Shown here in pieces: positions 52,240-60,747 of a stretch of DNA of 64,000 nucleotides; the first letter of the stretch is position 1; every line of letters starts with the position of its first letter. The position numbers were made by a program, and so were the translations under genes. The notes under the pieces were generated by a model, which worked only from the letters and a program-made list of their open reading frames with translations, searched no databases and was not told the origin of the DNA. This DNA comes from Bosea sp. F3-2 (GTDB taxonomy: Bacteria > Pseudomonadota > Alphaproteobacteria > Rhizobiales > Beijerinckiaceae): contig NZ_CP042331.1 of the NCBI RefSeq assembly GCF_008253865.1, forward strand, positions 2,914,001-2,978,000, given 5' to 3'.

Positions 52240-52854
52240 ATGCGCTACGAAATCGCCACCCTCACCGTCCGCCTCGGCAAGGCCGCCTCCGCCATCGCCG
52301 CGATCGATGCCGCCCTCAAGGAAAGCGGCGCGAAGGGGCGGCTGCTCGGCTGCTGGACCAGTGAGATCGGCCGGCTCAACCAGATCTTCGTACTGCGCGG
52401 CTTCGCCGACGACGTCGAACTCCGGCAGGAGCGCGAGCGGATGCTCGCCAGCGGCAATCCTTTCGGCTGCGGCGAGGATGTGGAGGCGCTCGACTTCGAC
52501 AGCTATGCGCCCTTCCCCTTCCTGCCGCCCGTCACGCCCGGCAAGTTCGGCTCGGTCTACGAGATCCGCACCTATATGCTGAAGCATGGCGGCGTGCCGC
52601 CGACGATCGCGGCCTGGGAGGCTGCCGTGCCCGCTCGCGTCGCGCTCTCCCCCCTCGTCATCGCCATGTACGCGCTCGATGGGCCGGCGCGCTTCACCCA
52701 TATCTGGCCCTTCGCCAGCCTCGACCACCGCGCCGCGGTCCGGGCCGATTCCGTGGCCAAGGGCATCTGGCCGCCGAAGGGCGGGCCGCAATGGCTGACC
52801 GGCGAGATGTACTCAACGATCGCGCTGCCGACCGCGATCTCCCCGCTCGCCTGA
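52240..52854 (+). CDS. NIPSNAP-family protein
   Basis: This 204-residue protein contains two NIPSNAP-like alpha-beta repeats. One starts at the N-terminus (MRYEIATLTVRLGKA, GRLNQIFVLRGFADD); the second starts near residue 108 (YEIRTYMLKHGGVPP) and includes FTHIWPFASLDHRAAVRADS. The function of NIPSNAP proteins in bacteria is unclear; they occur in degradation operons. The ATG at 52240 follows GGAAG. It lies between the desaturase pair and a TIM-barrel gene. Confidence 0.87.
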   Translation: MRYEIATLTVRLGKAASAIAAIDAALKESGAKGRLLGCWTSEIGRLNQIFVLRGFADDVELRQERERMLASGNPFGCGEDVEALDFDSYAPFPFLPPVTPGKFGSVYEIRTYMLKHGGVPPTIAAWEAAVPARVALSPLVIAMYALDGPARFTHIWPFASLDHRAAVRADSVAKGIWPPKGGPQWLTGEMYSTIALPTAISPLA

Positions 52855-52869
52855 TCCGGAGCGCTGGAC

Positions 52870-53769
52870 ATGCCGATGATCTCGCTCGCCTACCTCACCA
52901 CCGTGCCGCTCGCCCCGCCGGACGCGGTCCGTCTCGCAGCCGAGCTCGGCTATGACGCCGTCGGCCTGCGCGCCCTGCCGGCGGCTCCCGGCGGCGACGC
53001 GAGCCCCTTGATCGAGGACGCCTCCCTAAGGGCCGAAACGCGGAGGGCGATCGCCTCGGGCGTGCCGGTCTTCGACATGGAGATCGTCCGGCTGGCAGCG
53101 GATTTCACGGTCGAGAGGTTCCGGCCCTTCCTCGAACTCTGCGGCGAACTCGGCGTCCGCGCGATCCTGACTGCCGGAGACGACCCCGACGAGTCCCGCC
53201 TGACCGCCTCATACGCCGCCTTCTGCGAAGCGGCCGCGCCCTATAACCTCACAGCCGATCTCGAATTCATGCCCTGGACCCGCGTGCCGGACGCATGTGC
53301 GGCCCTGCGTATCGTCACCGCCGCGGGGCAGCCGAACGGACGCGTCCTAGTCGATGCACTCCACGCCGGCCGCTCGCGCACGACGCTTGCCGACATCGCT
53401 GCCATCCCGGCCGCACGGCTGAGCTATGCCCAGATCTGCGACGCGTCCGGCGAAATTCCGACGACCGACGAAGGCCTGATCCACACGGCCCGGCAGGCGC
53501 GGCTGCTGCCCGGCGAAGGCGGCATCGATCTCACCGGCATCTTCGCTCAGCTTCCGCCCGATCTGCCGATCAGCGTCGAGGTCCCGAACCTGAAACGCGC
53601 CGCCGAGCTCGGCATACGCAGTTGGGCGCGGGAGGCGCGGGAGGCAACACGAGCGATGCTCGCCATACGCGACCAAGCGATCCAGAACGGTGCCTCGCTG
53701 CGGTCGCTCGACAACGATCGACGAGACGCAGCCTCCGTCGCATCGCCTCAATGTCCGCCTCGATCGTGA
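52870..53769 (+). CDS. TIM-barrel sugar phosphate isomerase/epimerase-like protein
   Basis: This 299-residue xylose-isomerase-like barrel opens MPMISLAYLTTVPLAPPDAV. Candidate metal ligands are the glutamate in TADLEFMPWTRVPD, the aspartate and histidine in GRVLVDALHAGRSRT and the glutamate in PISVEVPN; RLLPGEGGIDLTGIF is shared with related genes in the window. The last 30 or so codons (after AMLAIRDQ) overlap the BKACE remnant in another frame and look like an extension past the family's usual end. A dehydroshikimate dehydratase-like role upstream of PcaHG is plausible. Confidence 0.84.
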   Translation: MPMISLAYLTTVPLAPPDAVRLAAELGYDAVGLRALPAAPGGDASPLIEDASLRAETRRAIASGVPVFDMEIVRLAADFTVERFRPFLELCGELGVRAILTAGDDPDESRLTASYAAFCEAAAPYNLTADLEFMPWTRVPDACAALRIVTAAGQPNGRVLVDALHAGRSRTTLADIAAIPAARLSYAQICDASGEIPTTDEGLIHTARQARLLPGEGGIDLTGIFAQLPPDLPISVEVPNLKRAAELGIRSWAREAREATRAMLAIRDQAIQNGASLRSLDNDRRDAASVASPQCPPRS

Positions 53770-53893
53770 TAGGCTCGCGCCGTCGAATGCGGCGCTGGTC
53801 CGTCGGATCGTCGCGCTGTGCCCCGAACATGGGCGCCACCCCGCCGCGGTGGCGGAGGCGCGCGCCCTCCTGCCCCTCCCCGCAGCCGCCTGA
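53736..53893 (+). pseudogene. C-terminal remnant of a second BKACE gene
   Basis: A frame ending at 53893 reads NVRLDRDRLAPSNAALVRRI, then VALCPEHGRHPAAVAEARALL. This matches the end of the intact BKACE at 12585 (EDNIRIAKDRLAASNAELV, IARHGRRVASVTEAREQL). The other about 230 residues are gone, replaced by the tail of the TIM-barrel gene. It sits 15 bases before pcaH copy 2, so this locus once had the same BKACE-pca linkage. Confidence 0.78.
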
Positions 53894-53908
53894 CGGAGGC
53901 ACGATGTC

Positions 53909-54628
53909 ATGAGTCGTCTGATCCTTCCCTATGCGGCGCCCGATGGCGGCCAGCCGAGCTCGCTGTTCCCGGATTATCGCTCGACGGTGGCGCGCAGCCC
54001 GCGCCATCAGCCGATCGCGATCCCGCAGACGCTGACCGAGGTGACCGGCCCGAGCGACTGGTCCCGGCTGATGGGGCCGGCGATGGCCGACCTCACCACC
54101 CAGCACAAGGCCGAGCCGCAGGGCCAGCGCATCGTCGTGACCGGCCGCGTGCTCGACGAGGACGGCCGGCCCGTGCCCAACACCGTCGTCGAGATCTGGC
54201 AGGCCAATGCCGCCGGCCGCTACATCCACGCCAAGGACGATTGGCCGGCGCCGCTCGACCCGAACTTCACCGGCGTCGGCCGCGTCGTCACCGACGGTGA
54301 GGGCCGCTATCGCTATGTCACGATCCGGCCCGGCGCCTATCCCTGGGGCAACCACAAGAACGCCTGGCGCCCGGCCCATATCCATCTCTCGCTGCTCGGG
54401 CCGGCCTTCGCGACGCGGCTGGTCACGCAGATGTATTTCCCCGACGATCCGCTGATCGAGATCGATCCGATCGCCAACGCCGTGCCGATGCCCTATCGCC
54501 AGCGCATGGTCTCGCGCTTCGACATCGGCACCACCGTGCCGAACTGGGCGCTGGGCTATGTCTTCGACATCGTGCTCAAGGGCCGCGACCAGACGCCGTT
54601 CGAGGACGAGCATGATGACGACCACTGA
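53909..54628 (+). CDS. pcaH: Protocatechuate 3,4-dioxygenase beta subunit, copy 2
   Basis: This 239-residue intradiol dioxygenase subunit keeps all four Fe(III) ligands with normal spacing: Tyr105 (RYIHAKD), Tyr144 (AYPWGN), His157 and His159 (RPAHIHL). The N-terminal segment STVARSPRHQPIAIPQTLTE is intact. GGAGG precedes the ATG; an out-of-frame ATG lies 5 bases earlier. It differs clearly in sequence from copy 1 (for example VVEIWQANAAGRY against LIEFWQANAGGRY), so it was probably acquired separately rather than by recent duplication. Confidence 0.95.
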   Translation: MSRLILPYAAPDGGQPSSLFPDYRSTVARSPRHQPIAIPQTLTEVTGPSDWSRLMGPAMADLTTQHKAEPQGQRIVVTGRVLDEDGRPVPNTVVEIWQANAAGRYIHAKDDWPAPLDPNFTGVGRVVTDGEGRYRYVTIRPGAYPWGNHKNAWRPAHIHLSLLGPAFATRLVTQMYFPDDPLIEIDPIANAVPMPYRQRMVSRFDIGTTVPNWALGYVFDIVLKGRDQTPFEDEHDDDH

Positions 54629-55313
54629 TCTCGAAACCCGCAACGCCGCGCCGCGGCCCGACAATCAGGATGCGGCGCTGTTCGGCCAGACGCCGTGGCA
54701 GACGGTCGGCCCGTATTTCCATTACGGCCTGCCCTGGAAGGGCGGCGCCGATCTGGTCGAGCGCTCGGAGATGGGGGCCCGGCCCGACCTGATGCCGCCG
54801 GAGCATTTCCTGCTCTCGGGCTCGAATGTCTCGGGCACGCCGGAGGGCGAGGTCATCGCGCTCGCCGGCTGCGTCTACGATGCCGCGGGCAAGCCGATCG
54901 AGGACGCGATGATCGAGATCTGGCAGGCCAATGCCGCCGGCCGCTATGCCAGCCCGGACGATCTGCGCGAGGAGGTGGCGCTCGACCGGCATTTCGTCGG
55001 CTTCGGCCGCGCCTCGACCGACAAGGACGGGGTCTACCGCTTCCGCACCATCCGGCCCGGCCGCGTGCCCGGCCCCGGCAACAGCCTGCAGGCGCCGCAT
55101 ATCGCGCTCTCGGTCTTCGGCCGCGGCCTGCTGAAGCGGCTGCCGACCCGGCTCTACTTCGCCGATGGCGCGGGCAACGAGACCGACCCGATCCTCAACC
55201 TGGTGCCGGAGGCGCGCCGCCGCACCCTGATCGCCCAGCGCCAGCCGGACGGGACCTGGTGGCTCGACATCAACCTCGCCGGCGAAAACGAGACCGTCTT
55301 CTTCGATATGTGA
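54612..55313 (+). CDS. pcaG: Protocatechuate 3,4-dioxygenase alpha subunit, copy 2
   Basis: This is a 233-residue alpha subunit, about 25 residues longer than copy 1. It has TPWQTVGPYFHYGLPWKGG, AMIEIWQANAAGRYASP, FRTIRPGRVPGPGNSLQAPH and ends GENETVFFDM. The start ATGATG at 54612 overlaps the pcaH stop by 17 bases. It completes the second ring-cleavage enzyme at the end of the desaturase operon. No pcaB follows. Confidence 0.93.
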   Translation: MMTTTDLETRNAAPRPDNQDAALFGQTPWQTVGPYFHYGLPWKGGADLVERSEMGARPDLMPPEHFLLSGSNVSGTPEGEVIALAGCVYDAAGKPIEDAMIEIWQANAAGRYASPDDLREEVALDRHFVGFGRASTDKDGVYRFRTIRPGRVPGPGNSLQAPHIALSVFGRGLLKRLPTRLYFADGAGNETDPILNLVPEARRRTLIAQRQPDGTWWLDINLAGENETVFFDM

Positions 55314-55611
55314 GACGAGAGGTGCAAGCACCGCGCCGGGAGCGAGCGGGCTGGGCGACTTCTACCATGACGCCTTTGCGGCCCGCATGGCGGCGGACTT
55401 CGCCGCGCCGGGCGGCCCCTCGCAGGGACTAAGGAGGTCGACAATTCAGAGTTGCCGCCTCCACGCAACAGGGCGAGGACGGCCGGTCACAATCAATCCT
55501 TGAGCACCGGACCGGCATTCCCTGGACACGGCGTTCGCAACCCTTTGAGGCGCGCTAAGGCGGGTCTCGAAGGTGGCACACATGCCGGGAAGGTTCGCAA
55601 TCTCGCGTTTG

Positions 55612-55775
55612 CTAGAGCATGCTGCGTTTTCACGGAATCGCGGGTCATCCCGGCCGGAGCGAAGCGGAGAGCCGGGATCCATGCCTGAACCTCGATCGGA
55701 AACGCTCCGGCATGGATCCCGGGTCAAGCCCGGGATGATGGCGTGTTGCCGAGCAAAAATCAGCAGGCTCTAGCT
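55612..55775. repeat. Palindromic intergenic repeat (GGGATCCATGCC family)
   Basis: The element runs from TAGAGCATGCTGCG to CAGCAGGCTCTAG. Inside, GAGAGCCGGGATCCATGCC (about 55669-55687) faces GGCATGGATCCCGGGTC (about 55710-55727), forming a long hairpin. Terminal bases TAGAGC/GCTCTA are also inverted. The rest of the gap from 55314 holds no gene I recognise. A shorter relative lies near 58780-58905. Confidence 0.72.
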
Positions 55776-56033
55776 GGCGGCCAGCTTCTCGAAGGCGATT
55801 CCGATTGAGGTATGATCCTGCCACATCACCTGCGCAACGCGTTCGGGCCCGGTGACGGCTGAGGTCAAACGAATCTCTCCTTCCAGCTCCAAACCAGCCG
55901 GGACGCGAAGCTTGGCTCCTCCGTCCGATATGTCACGGATGATGCAGCTATAGGTGACCCCGCTGCTCGTCCGGATCTTGGCCGTCTCCACCAACCGTCG
56001 ACGTTCGGAGCGGCGTGCTTGGGATGTCTTCAT
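55770..56033 (-). CDS. PilZ-domain protein
   Basis: This 87-residue single PilZ domain, a likely cyclic-di-GMP sensor, has the RRxxxR-type motif QARRSERRRL at the N-terminus and the IRDISDGGAKLRVP element (D/N-x-S-x-x-G). GIAFEKL ends the fold. The ATG at 56033 was chosen because it puts the PilZ motif where single-domain family members have it; a longer in-frame ORF from 56306 has an unlikely leader. The TAG stop is supplied by the edge of the palindromic repeat. Confidence 0.85.
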   Translation of the reverse strand: MKTSQARRSERRRLVETAKIRTSSGVTYSCIIRDISDGGAKLRVPAGLELEGEIRLTSAVTGPERVAQVMWQDHTSIGIAFEKLAAS

Positions 56034-56329
56034 GGCCGGGCTGATATCAAGGCAATCGTTCTTCAAGGATGAATTGGCTTGTTTGAATTCGATTCGTGCA
56101 GCCGATCTCCGCCCTTTTCCACAAGCGGTTTCGGCGGCGGCGATCGAGGACAAGAGCACGCTACCAGCGTTCTTTCCCCGCATAAAGCGACAGTGCCCGG
56201 CAGCAAGAAGCAGATTTCGGCTTCTGAAAGGGCTGTATGGCGTCAGCCCTGCCCGAGCGGCCTCTGCCAGATGCCACCCGTGAGCGGGCCGAAGACATGC
56301 GTTCATTCCAGCATCATCGACCAGCGAAG

Positions 56330-57265
56330 CTAGCGAAACCGATCGAGCGGGGGGAGGATGCGGAGCAGTTCCTCCTGCCGATCCTGCAAACTCGGCGGAA
56401 AGATCAGCCGCGTCCCCAGGTTCTCGCGCGTCTCGTCGATCAGAAAGCCGGGACCGTCCGTCGCGATCTCGATCAGCAATCCGTCAGGGCCGCGAAAGTA
56501 GATCGAGCGGAAATAATTGCGGTCCTTGACCGGGCTGGCGCTGATTCCGAAGCGCTCCTTGAGCGCTTCCGCCATGGTGGCCAGATCAGCCTCGTCCCTC
56601 GCCCGGAAGGCGACATGATGGATCGCTCCCGCTCCGAGCCTGGGGCGTTGCCGGTCGTTCCGCTGATGCAGGCAAAACCAGCCGCCCGCATCGCCATGCG
56701 CAGAGAATTCGATCCAATCGGCTTCGCGTCGCATTTCGGCGAAACCCAGAACATCGGTGAGAATTCGTGTCATCAATGCCGTCCCGCGCAGGCTCAATGA
56801 CACGCCGCGGAGCGCCCGGATGGCGAAAGCCGGAGGGATATCAGGCAGTGACCAGATCGCCCCGGAGGCAAGCTCGGAAGCAACCAGCGTCAGCGGCGCG
56901 TGATCGGGATCCTCGAAGCTCAGCTGAGGGGCTCCACCCGGCGCCCGCCCGCGCCGGAACGAGACACCGGAGGCAATGAGCCGCCTTTCCCACCAACCGA
57001 TCGCCTCCGGGGCAATGGCGAAGGATACATGCTCGCCGCCGTTTGGCCGCTCGGTGGCCGCGGCCGCGCTCGACCACGAAAAAAACGAGAGGCTGCCTCC
57101 CGGCGCGCCCTCCGCCTGGCCGTAAATGAGGTGATAGGCGCCCGGATCCTCGTGCGTCACCGTCCGCTTGACCAAGCGAAGGCCGAGGACCCGCGTATAG
57201 AAATCGAGATTCCGCACTGCGTCCGTGGCGATTGCCGTGACATGATGCAATCCCCGCCCGGTCAT
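56330..57265 (-). CDS. VOC-family ring-cleaving dioxygenase
   Basis: This 311-residue protein has two vicinal-oxygen-chelate modules of the MhqO/MhqA-like ring-cleaving dioxygenase group. Module 1 begins GLHHVTAIATDAVRNLDFYT (metal His), with SFEDPDHAPLTLVA. Module 2 has the metal His in AGAIHHVAFRARDEADL and the glutamate in RGPDGLLIEIATDGPGF. Relatives act on hydroquinone-type substrates. No flanking partner suggests which. Confidence 0.87.
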   Translation of the reverse strand: MTGRGLHHVTAIATDAVRNLDFYTRVLGLRLVKRTVTHEDPGAYHLIYGQAEGAPGGSLSFFSWSSAAAATERPNGGEHVSFAIAPEAIGWWERRLIASGVSFRRGRAPGGAPQLSFEDPDHAPLTLVASELASGAIWSLPDIPPAFAIRALRGVSLSLRGTALMTRILTDVLGFAEMRREADWIEFSAHGDAGGWFCLHQRNDRQRPRLGAGAIHHVAFRARDEADLATMAEALKERFGISASPVKDRNYFRSIYFRGPDGLLIEIATDGPGFLIDETRENLGTRLIFPPSLQDRQEELLRILPPLDRFR

Positions 57266-57655
57266 GCCCGCGATCCTGCGCCATAACGGCGTCGCTTTTC
57301 AGAAGCCAGGGCCCGGTTGCGGCTTGATATCCCATCCGTCGCCCGCACGGCGATTCGAAGGCATTTTCTGGCGGACGTCTTGGACAATGGCGCGGTCATT
57401 TGGACGGGAGCGTCGGAAACTCCCCTTCGTTGGATTATGCTAGCCCGAAACTGTCGAACGGCTCAATCGGATCAGTGTTCCGCGCGACCTGTCGATCATC
57501 AGGTTCGCCGAGCGGAACACCCCCATCTTGAGCGGGTTCGGATCGGCTGGCGAAATCGGCGCGGCGTGGTGAGCGTCCTGCGAGGTAGACGGTGTGGGTT
57601 GCCGTGGCATGCGCCTAACCGGACCACCGCCGTCAGGATCATGAGGGGAAAGCGC
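57266..57655. other. Gene-free intergenic stretch
   Basis: About 390 bases between the divergent VOC dioxygenase and hydroxyacid dehydrogenase genes contain no ORF with recognisable protein features. It must hold both promoters. I could not pick out convincing -35/-10 pairs or an operator palindrome. Confidence 0.5.
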
Positions 57656-58615
57656 ATGTCGACCCACTCCGAGCCCGTCAACATCGCCGTGCTGGACGAT
57701 TATCAGAATGTCGCGCTGTCGATGGCGGACTGGACCGTGCTCGACGGACGCGCCCGCGTCACCGTGTTCAACGATCATCTCGCCGATCCCGATGCGGTCG
57801 TTGACCGGCTTCGGCCCTTCGACATCGTCTGTGTCATGCGCGAGCGCACGCCGATGACGCGCGCGATCGTCGAAAGGTTGCCGCAGCTCCGCCTGATCGC
57901 CTCGACCGGCGCACGCAACGCCTCGATCGACGCCAAGGCGGCCGAAGAGCGCGGCATTCAGGTCGTCCACACCGGCTATTTCCCGGCGCCCACCATCGAG
58001 ATGGCCTGGGCGCTCATCCTGGCGAGCGCACGAGGGCTCGTCGAGGAGAACGCCTCGTTTCGCAGCGGCGGCTGGCAGCGCCGCATCGGCAGCGACCTCA
58101 ACGGGCGGACATTGGGCCTGCTCGGCCTCGGCAATATCGGCAGCGCCGTGGCCCGGATCGGCCAGGCCTTCGGCATGAAGGTCATCGCCTGGAGCCAGAA
58201 CCTGACCGCCGAACGGGCCGAGGCGGCGGGCGCGACATGGGTCTCGAAGGAGGATCTGTTCCGGCAGGCGGATATCGTCAGCATCCATCTGATCCTGAGC
58301 GGCCGCACCCGCGGGCTGGTCGGCACGGCGGAGCTGACGCTGATGAAGCCGACCGCCCGGCTCGTGAACACCTCGCGCGGTCCGATCGTCATCGAAGCCG
58401 ATCTGATCGAGGCGCTGGAAAGAAAGATGATCGCCGGCGCCGCCATCGATGTCTACGATCAGGAACCGCTCCCACCGAACCACCGGTTCCGCAGCCTGCC
58501 GAACCTGCTCGCCACCCCGCATATCGGCTACGTCTCGCAGAATCTGTACGAGCGCTTTTACCGCGACACGGTCGACAACATCCTGAAGTGGCTGGATGAG
58601 CGCGCTTCGTCCTGA
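57656..58615 (+). CDS. D-2-hydroxyacid dehydrogenase family protein
   Basis: This 319-residue NAD-dependent dehydrogenase of the D-isomer-specific 2-hydroxyacid family has the NAD motif LGLLGLGNIGSAVARIG (about residue 145), the catalytic Arg in VNTSRGPIV, Glu in DQEPLPP and His in ATPHIGYVSQN. GAGGGGAAAG precedes the ATG at 57656. An upstream in-frame ATG at 57317 would add 113 residues with no family counterpart and was rejected. Substrate could be phosphoglycerate-, glyoxylate- or hydroxyisocaproate-like. Confidence 0.9.
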   Translation: MSTHSEPVNIAVLDDYQNVALSMADWTVLDGRARVTVFNDHLADPDAVVDRLRPFDIVCVMRERTPMTRAIVERLPQLRLIASTGARNASIDAKAAEERGIQVVHTGYFPAPTIEMAWALILASARGLVEENASFRSGGWQRRIGSDLNGRTLGLLGLGNIGSAVARIGQAFGMKVIAWSQNLTAERAEAAGATWVSKEDLFRQADIVSIHLILSGRTRGLVGTAELTLMKPTARLVNTSRGPIVIEADLIEALERKMIAGAAIDVYDQEPLPPNHRFRSLPNLLATPHIGYVSQNLYERFYRDTVDNILKWLDERASS

Positions 58616-58769
58616 AGGCGGAGAGCTCCTGGCGGATGCCTGAGATCGTCCCGGGCACGAAAGCCGCCTGCGTCGAGACTTGTCGAAGTCGTCAGTAGCA
58701 GCGCCACGATGCGGCAGAGCCGGCTATTGGTTTCTTCTCTATTTGAGCCTGCTGACTTTCGGTGGAAAC

Positions 58770-58916
58770 GCGCCGTCATTCCGGGCTTGCTCCGGAATCC
58801 ATCGTAGAGCGCTTAAGCCTTATGATGGTTTCCGGATCGGCGCTGCTGTCGCGGCTTGTCCGGAATAACGACACCGTCTCCGTGAAAATCCAGCATGCTC
58901 CAGCTTGCAAGCCACT
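58770..58916. repeat. Diverged copy of the palindromic repeat family
   Basis: GTCATTCCGGGCTTGCTCCGGAATCC at the left and GGCTTGTCCGGAATAAC further right are inverted arms. TCCGTGAAAATCCAGCATGCTCC (about 58881-58903) corresponds to the reverse complement of the AGCATGCTGCGTTTTCACGGA edge at 55616. It fills most of the gap 58616-59006, which has no gene I recognise. Confidence 0.55.
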
Positions 58917-59006
58917 GCGTACCGCAGAATGCGGGATGACACGGGGTTCGCGAGACGCTAAGAACGCTTCGCTGCGACGCGTCGGGTCTCGATCGCAAGA
59001 CAGCAC

Positions 59007-59081
59007 GCGGGCGTAGTTCAGTGGTAGAACGTCAGCTTCCCAAGCTGAATGTCGTCGGTTCGATCCCGATCGCCCGCTCCA
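59007..59081 (+). tRNA. tRNA-Gly (CCC anticodon)
   Basis: The acceptor GCGGGCG (59007-59013) pairs with CGCCCGC (59071-59077). The anticodon stem CAGC/GCTG closes a TTCCCAA loop, giving anticodon CCC (Gly, GGG). The T-arm contains GGTTCGATCCC. The CCA is encoded (59079-59081). An apparently AT-richer strip begins just downstream. Confidence 0.94.
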
Positions 59082-59160
59082 TTACTTCAATGGGTTAGGC
59101 CCATATCTCGAAACTCACGGACGGCCGCAGCAGCTACGTAGCAGCTACAAACCGCAGGGC

Positions 59161-59448
59161 TTAGCCGCCCTTCGCTTTTTGACTCGCATGGGATGCCTGA
59201 GCGGTCCCAGGAACGGTCGAATCGCCCTCGCTTGAAGCGCCCTCGTCAGCAATCAGATCAGCCACCCGAACCCCAATGGAATTGGCCAGCTCATAGAGTG
59301 AGATGATCGTCGGGTTGCGACGGCCACGCTCAAGGCTGCTGATGTACCACTGGCTAAAGCCCGAGCGCTCTTCCACCTGCTCCTGAGACAGGCCGCGCTC
59401 CTTCCGCAATCGCGCAAAATTTTCTCCGACCAGCTTGCGCATATCCAT
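59161..59448 (-). CDS. XRE-family helix-turn-helix regulator
   Basis: This 95-residue DNA-binding protein has a Cro/C1-type helix-turn-helix: LVGENFARLRKERGLSQEQV, SGFSQWYISSLERGRRNPTI, LYELANSIGVRVADL. The C-terminal 25 residues are a low-complexity Ser/Ala/Gly tail. It is downstream of tRNA-Gly and points toward it. Its composition and neighbours suggest it came in with horizontally acquired DNA. Confidence 0.9.
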   Translation of the reverse strand: MDMRKLVGENFARLRKERGLSQEQVEERSGFSQWYISSLERGRRNPTIISLYELANSIGVRVADLIADEGASSEGDSTVPGTAQASHASQKAKGG

Positions 59449-59536
59449 GCGCCTAGAGCTGGCAATTTCCGATGGTTCCGATTACCAATTATAGTTGGTA
59501 TTTCGCGAATGTGGGTGTGCTGGCGTTGGAAGTCAT

Positions 59537-59944
59537 TTGAAGCTTTTTGGACGAGCGCTGCTCGCTGTACCGGTCGCATTGGTACTGCAATCCACCTACG
59601 CAACCGCTGAGGGCAGGCTTTTCGGCTCAGCGGGCGGCATTGGTGGTTTGCAATATTACGAGGTGATCGTTCGAAAGATGCAGAAAGACGGAGAAGTCTT
59701 CTTCGGTGTTGATAGGTATGGAGCGCACCCAGGTCAGAGTGCCAGGATGAATTTTCGAGCTCTCTTTAATTGCGGTAATCGTTCCAAGATTGCCGTTGTG
59801 ATAGAAAACGCCATGCGCAACGAATATTTGATTCAGGACAAGGTAAAGAACGAAGGCACGGCGAGGGGTATCTGGTACTCACTACAATCTCACCATTGCC
59901 CCGACAACCATCACATACGGTCACCAAACGACCTTTGGAATTAG
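59537..59944 (+). CDS. Small secreted protein, unknown function
   Basis: This 135-residue hypothetical protein starts at a TTG (59537) behind GGAAG. The N-terminus is a signal peptide (LKLFGRALLAVPVALVLQST, then ATAEG). The mature part has YYEVIVRKMQKDGEVFFGV and three cysteines spread over a small domain. I do not recognise the family. A longer TTG start at 59495 is possible. Its codon usage looks AT-richer than the catabolic regions. Confidence 0.6.
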   Translation: MKLFGRALLAVPVALVLQSTYATAEGRLFGSAGGIGGLQYYEVIVRKMQKDGEVFFGVDRYGAHPGQSARMNFRALFNCGNRSKIAVVIENAMRNEYLIQDKVKNEGTARGIWYSLQSHHCPDNHHIRSPNDLWN

Positions 59945-60243
59945 CCCGATCCCCTCCGGCGCCGATCCTTCCCAAAGATCCGGATAGGCCGCGTTGTCCC
60001 GTTGAAGTTCGGTTCGCAAAAGCTGCTATTAGCCTAGAATCCGCTGTGAGCCTGATGTCCTACTATGGACACCGCGAGCTCAGGAAAAAGAAGCAGGCTG
60101 CGTGAACGCTTCTGTTCCAGATCGGGGACGATCAGGAAATCGCACGCGTGAGCTGGCTGTACGCCAAACCTGCCGCTGGCAGATGACAGCATCCATTTTG
60201 GTATATGGTATTTGCGATGGCTCTCGTGAGTTTTTGACGCGGC
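59945..60243. other. Gene-poor stretch in the AT-richer strip
   Basis: About 300 bases between two orphan genes. Short open frames are present but none has a ribosome site plus recognisable protein features. Confidence 0.45.
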
Positions 60244-60747
60244 ATGCAGACGAATTCCGATCTGTCAGCGAGTTTGGAGTTTCGCGGAACCGACAGCCGG
60301 TGGGCGGCAATCATCTATATTGCGCTCGCAGGCGCGGCCATACATGGCGCGTTTGCCGAAGGAAAAGCAATGACAATGGGCGCCGTCATGCTCGTCGGGG
60401 CCGCCCTTTTGTTGGCCGCTTTGATCAAAGCCATTGAGGAGCCCGACCGATCTGTTCGCTTGGCGTTTGACGAGGAGGGATTGTTGCTCCCTCACATTTT
60501 TGAGCAGCGCATTCCTTGGCCGGAGATTCCGAGCTACTCTGTGGATAATCCTGAAGACTCGAATCTATATGTCAGCATTGTTGGACCTGACCGGTTTGGG
60601 ATTAAGTCAAAAGGCCAGTATGGCGGTTGGGATAATTTCACGAAAGCCTTGACGCGATTTCATGTTTCTTTGGATTATGTCGATTGCACCTATGATGACA
60701 TCGATGCCGCATTCCGACGTTTTGCGCCTGCGGCTCGAAGAATTTAA
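60244..60747 (+). CDS. Predicted membrane protein, unknown function
   Basis: This 167-residue protein has two hydrophobic segments (WAAIIYIALAGAAIHGAFA at about 20-38 and AVMLVGAALLLAALIKAI at about 47-64), followed by a soluble domain with LAFDEEGLLLPHIFEQRIPW and PEIPSYSVDNPED. The layout resembles small proteins with a PH-like domain behind two helices. I cannot assign a family. Codon usage is clearly AT-richer than the catabolic genes, suggesting acquisition. Confidence 0.65.
   Translation: MQTNSDLSASLEFRGTDSRWAAIIYIALAGAAIHGAFAEGKAMTMGAVMLVGAALLLAALIKAIEEPDRSVRLAFDEEGLLLPHIFEQRIPWPEIPSYSVDNPEDSNLYVSIVGPDRFGIKSKGQYGGWDNFTKALTRFHVSLDYVDCTYDDIDAAFRRFAPAARRI

Noticed and set aside
50386..52791. 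801-codon minus-strand open frame
   Set aside because: It is antisense to the 50503 flavoprotein and the NIPSNAP gene. Composition is low in hydrophobic cores and no motif is visible.
55314..55440. Possible protein fragment GLGDFYHDAFAARMAADFA after pcaG copy 2
   Set aside because: The frame is open for about 40 codons, but I could not match it to PcaB or any other expected neighbour, so no pseudogene was called.
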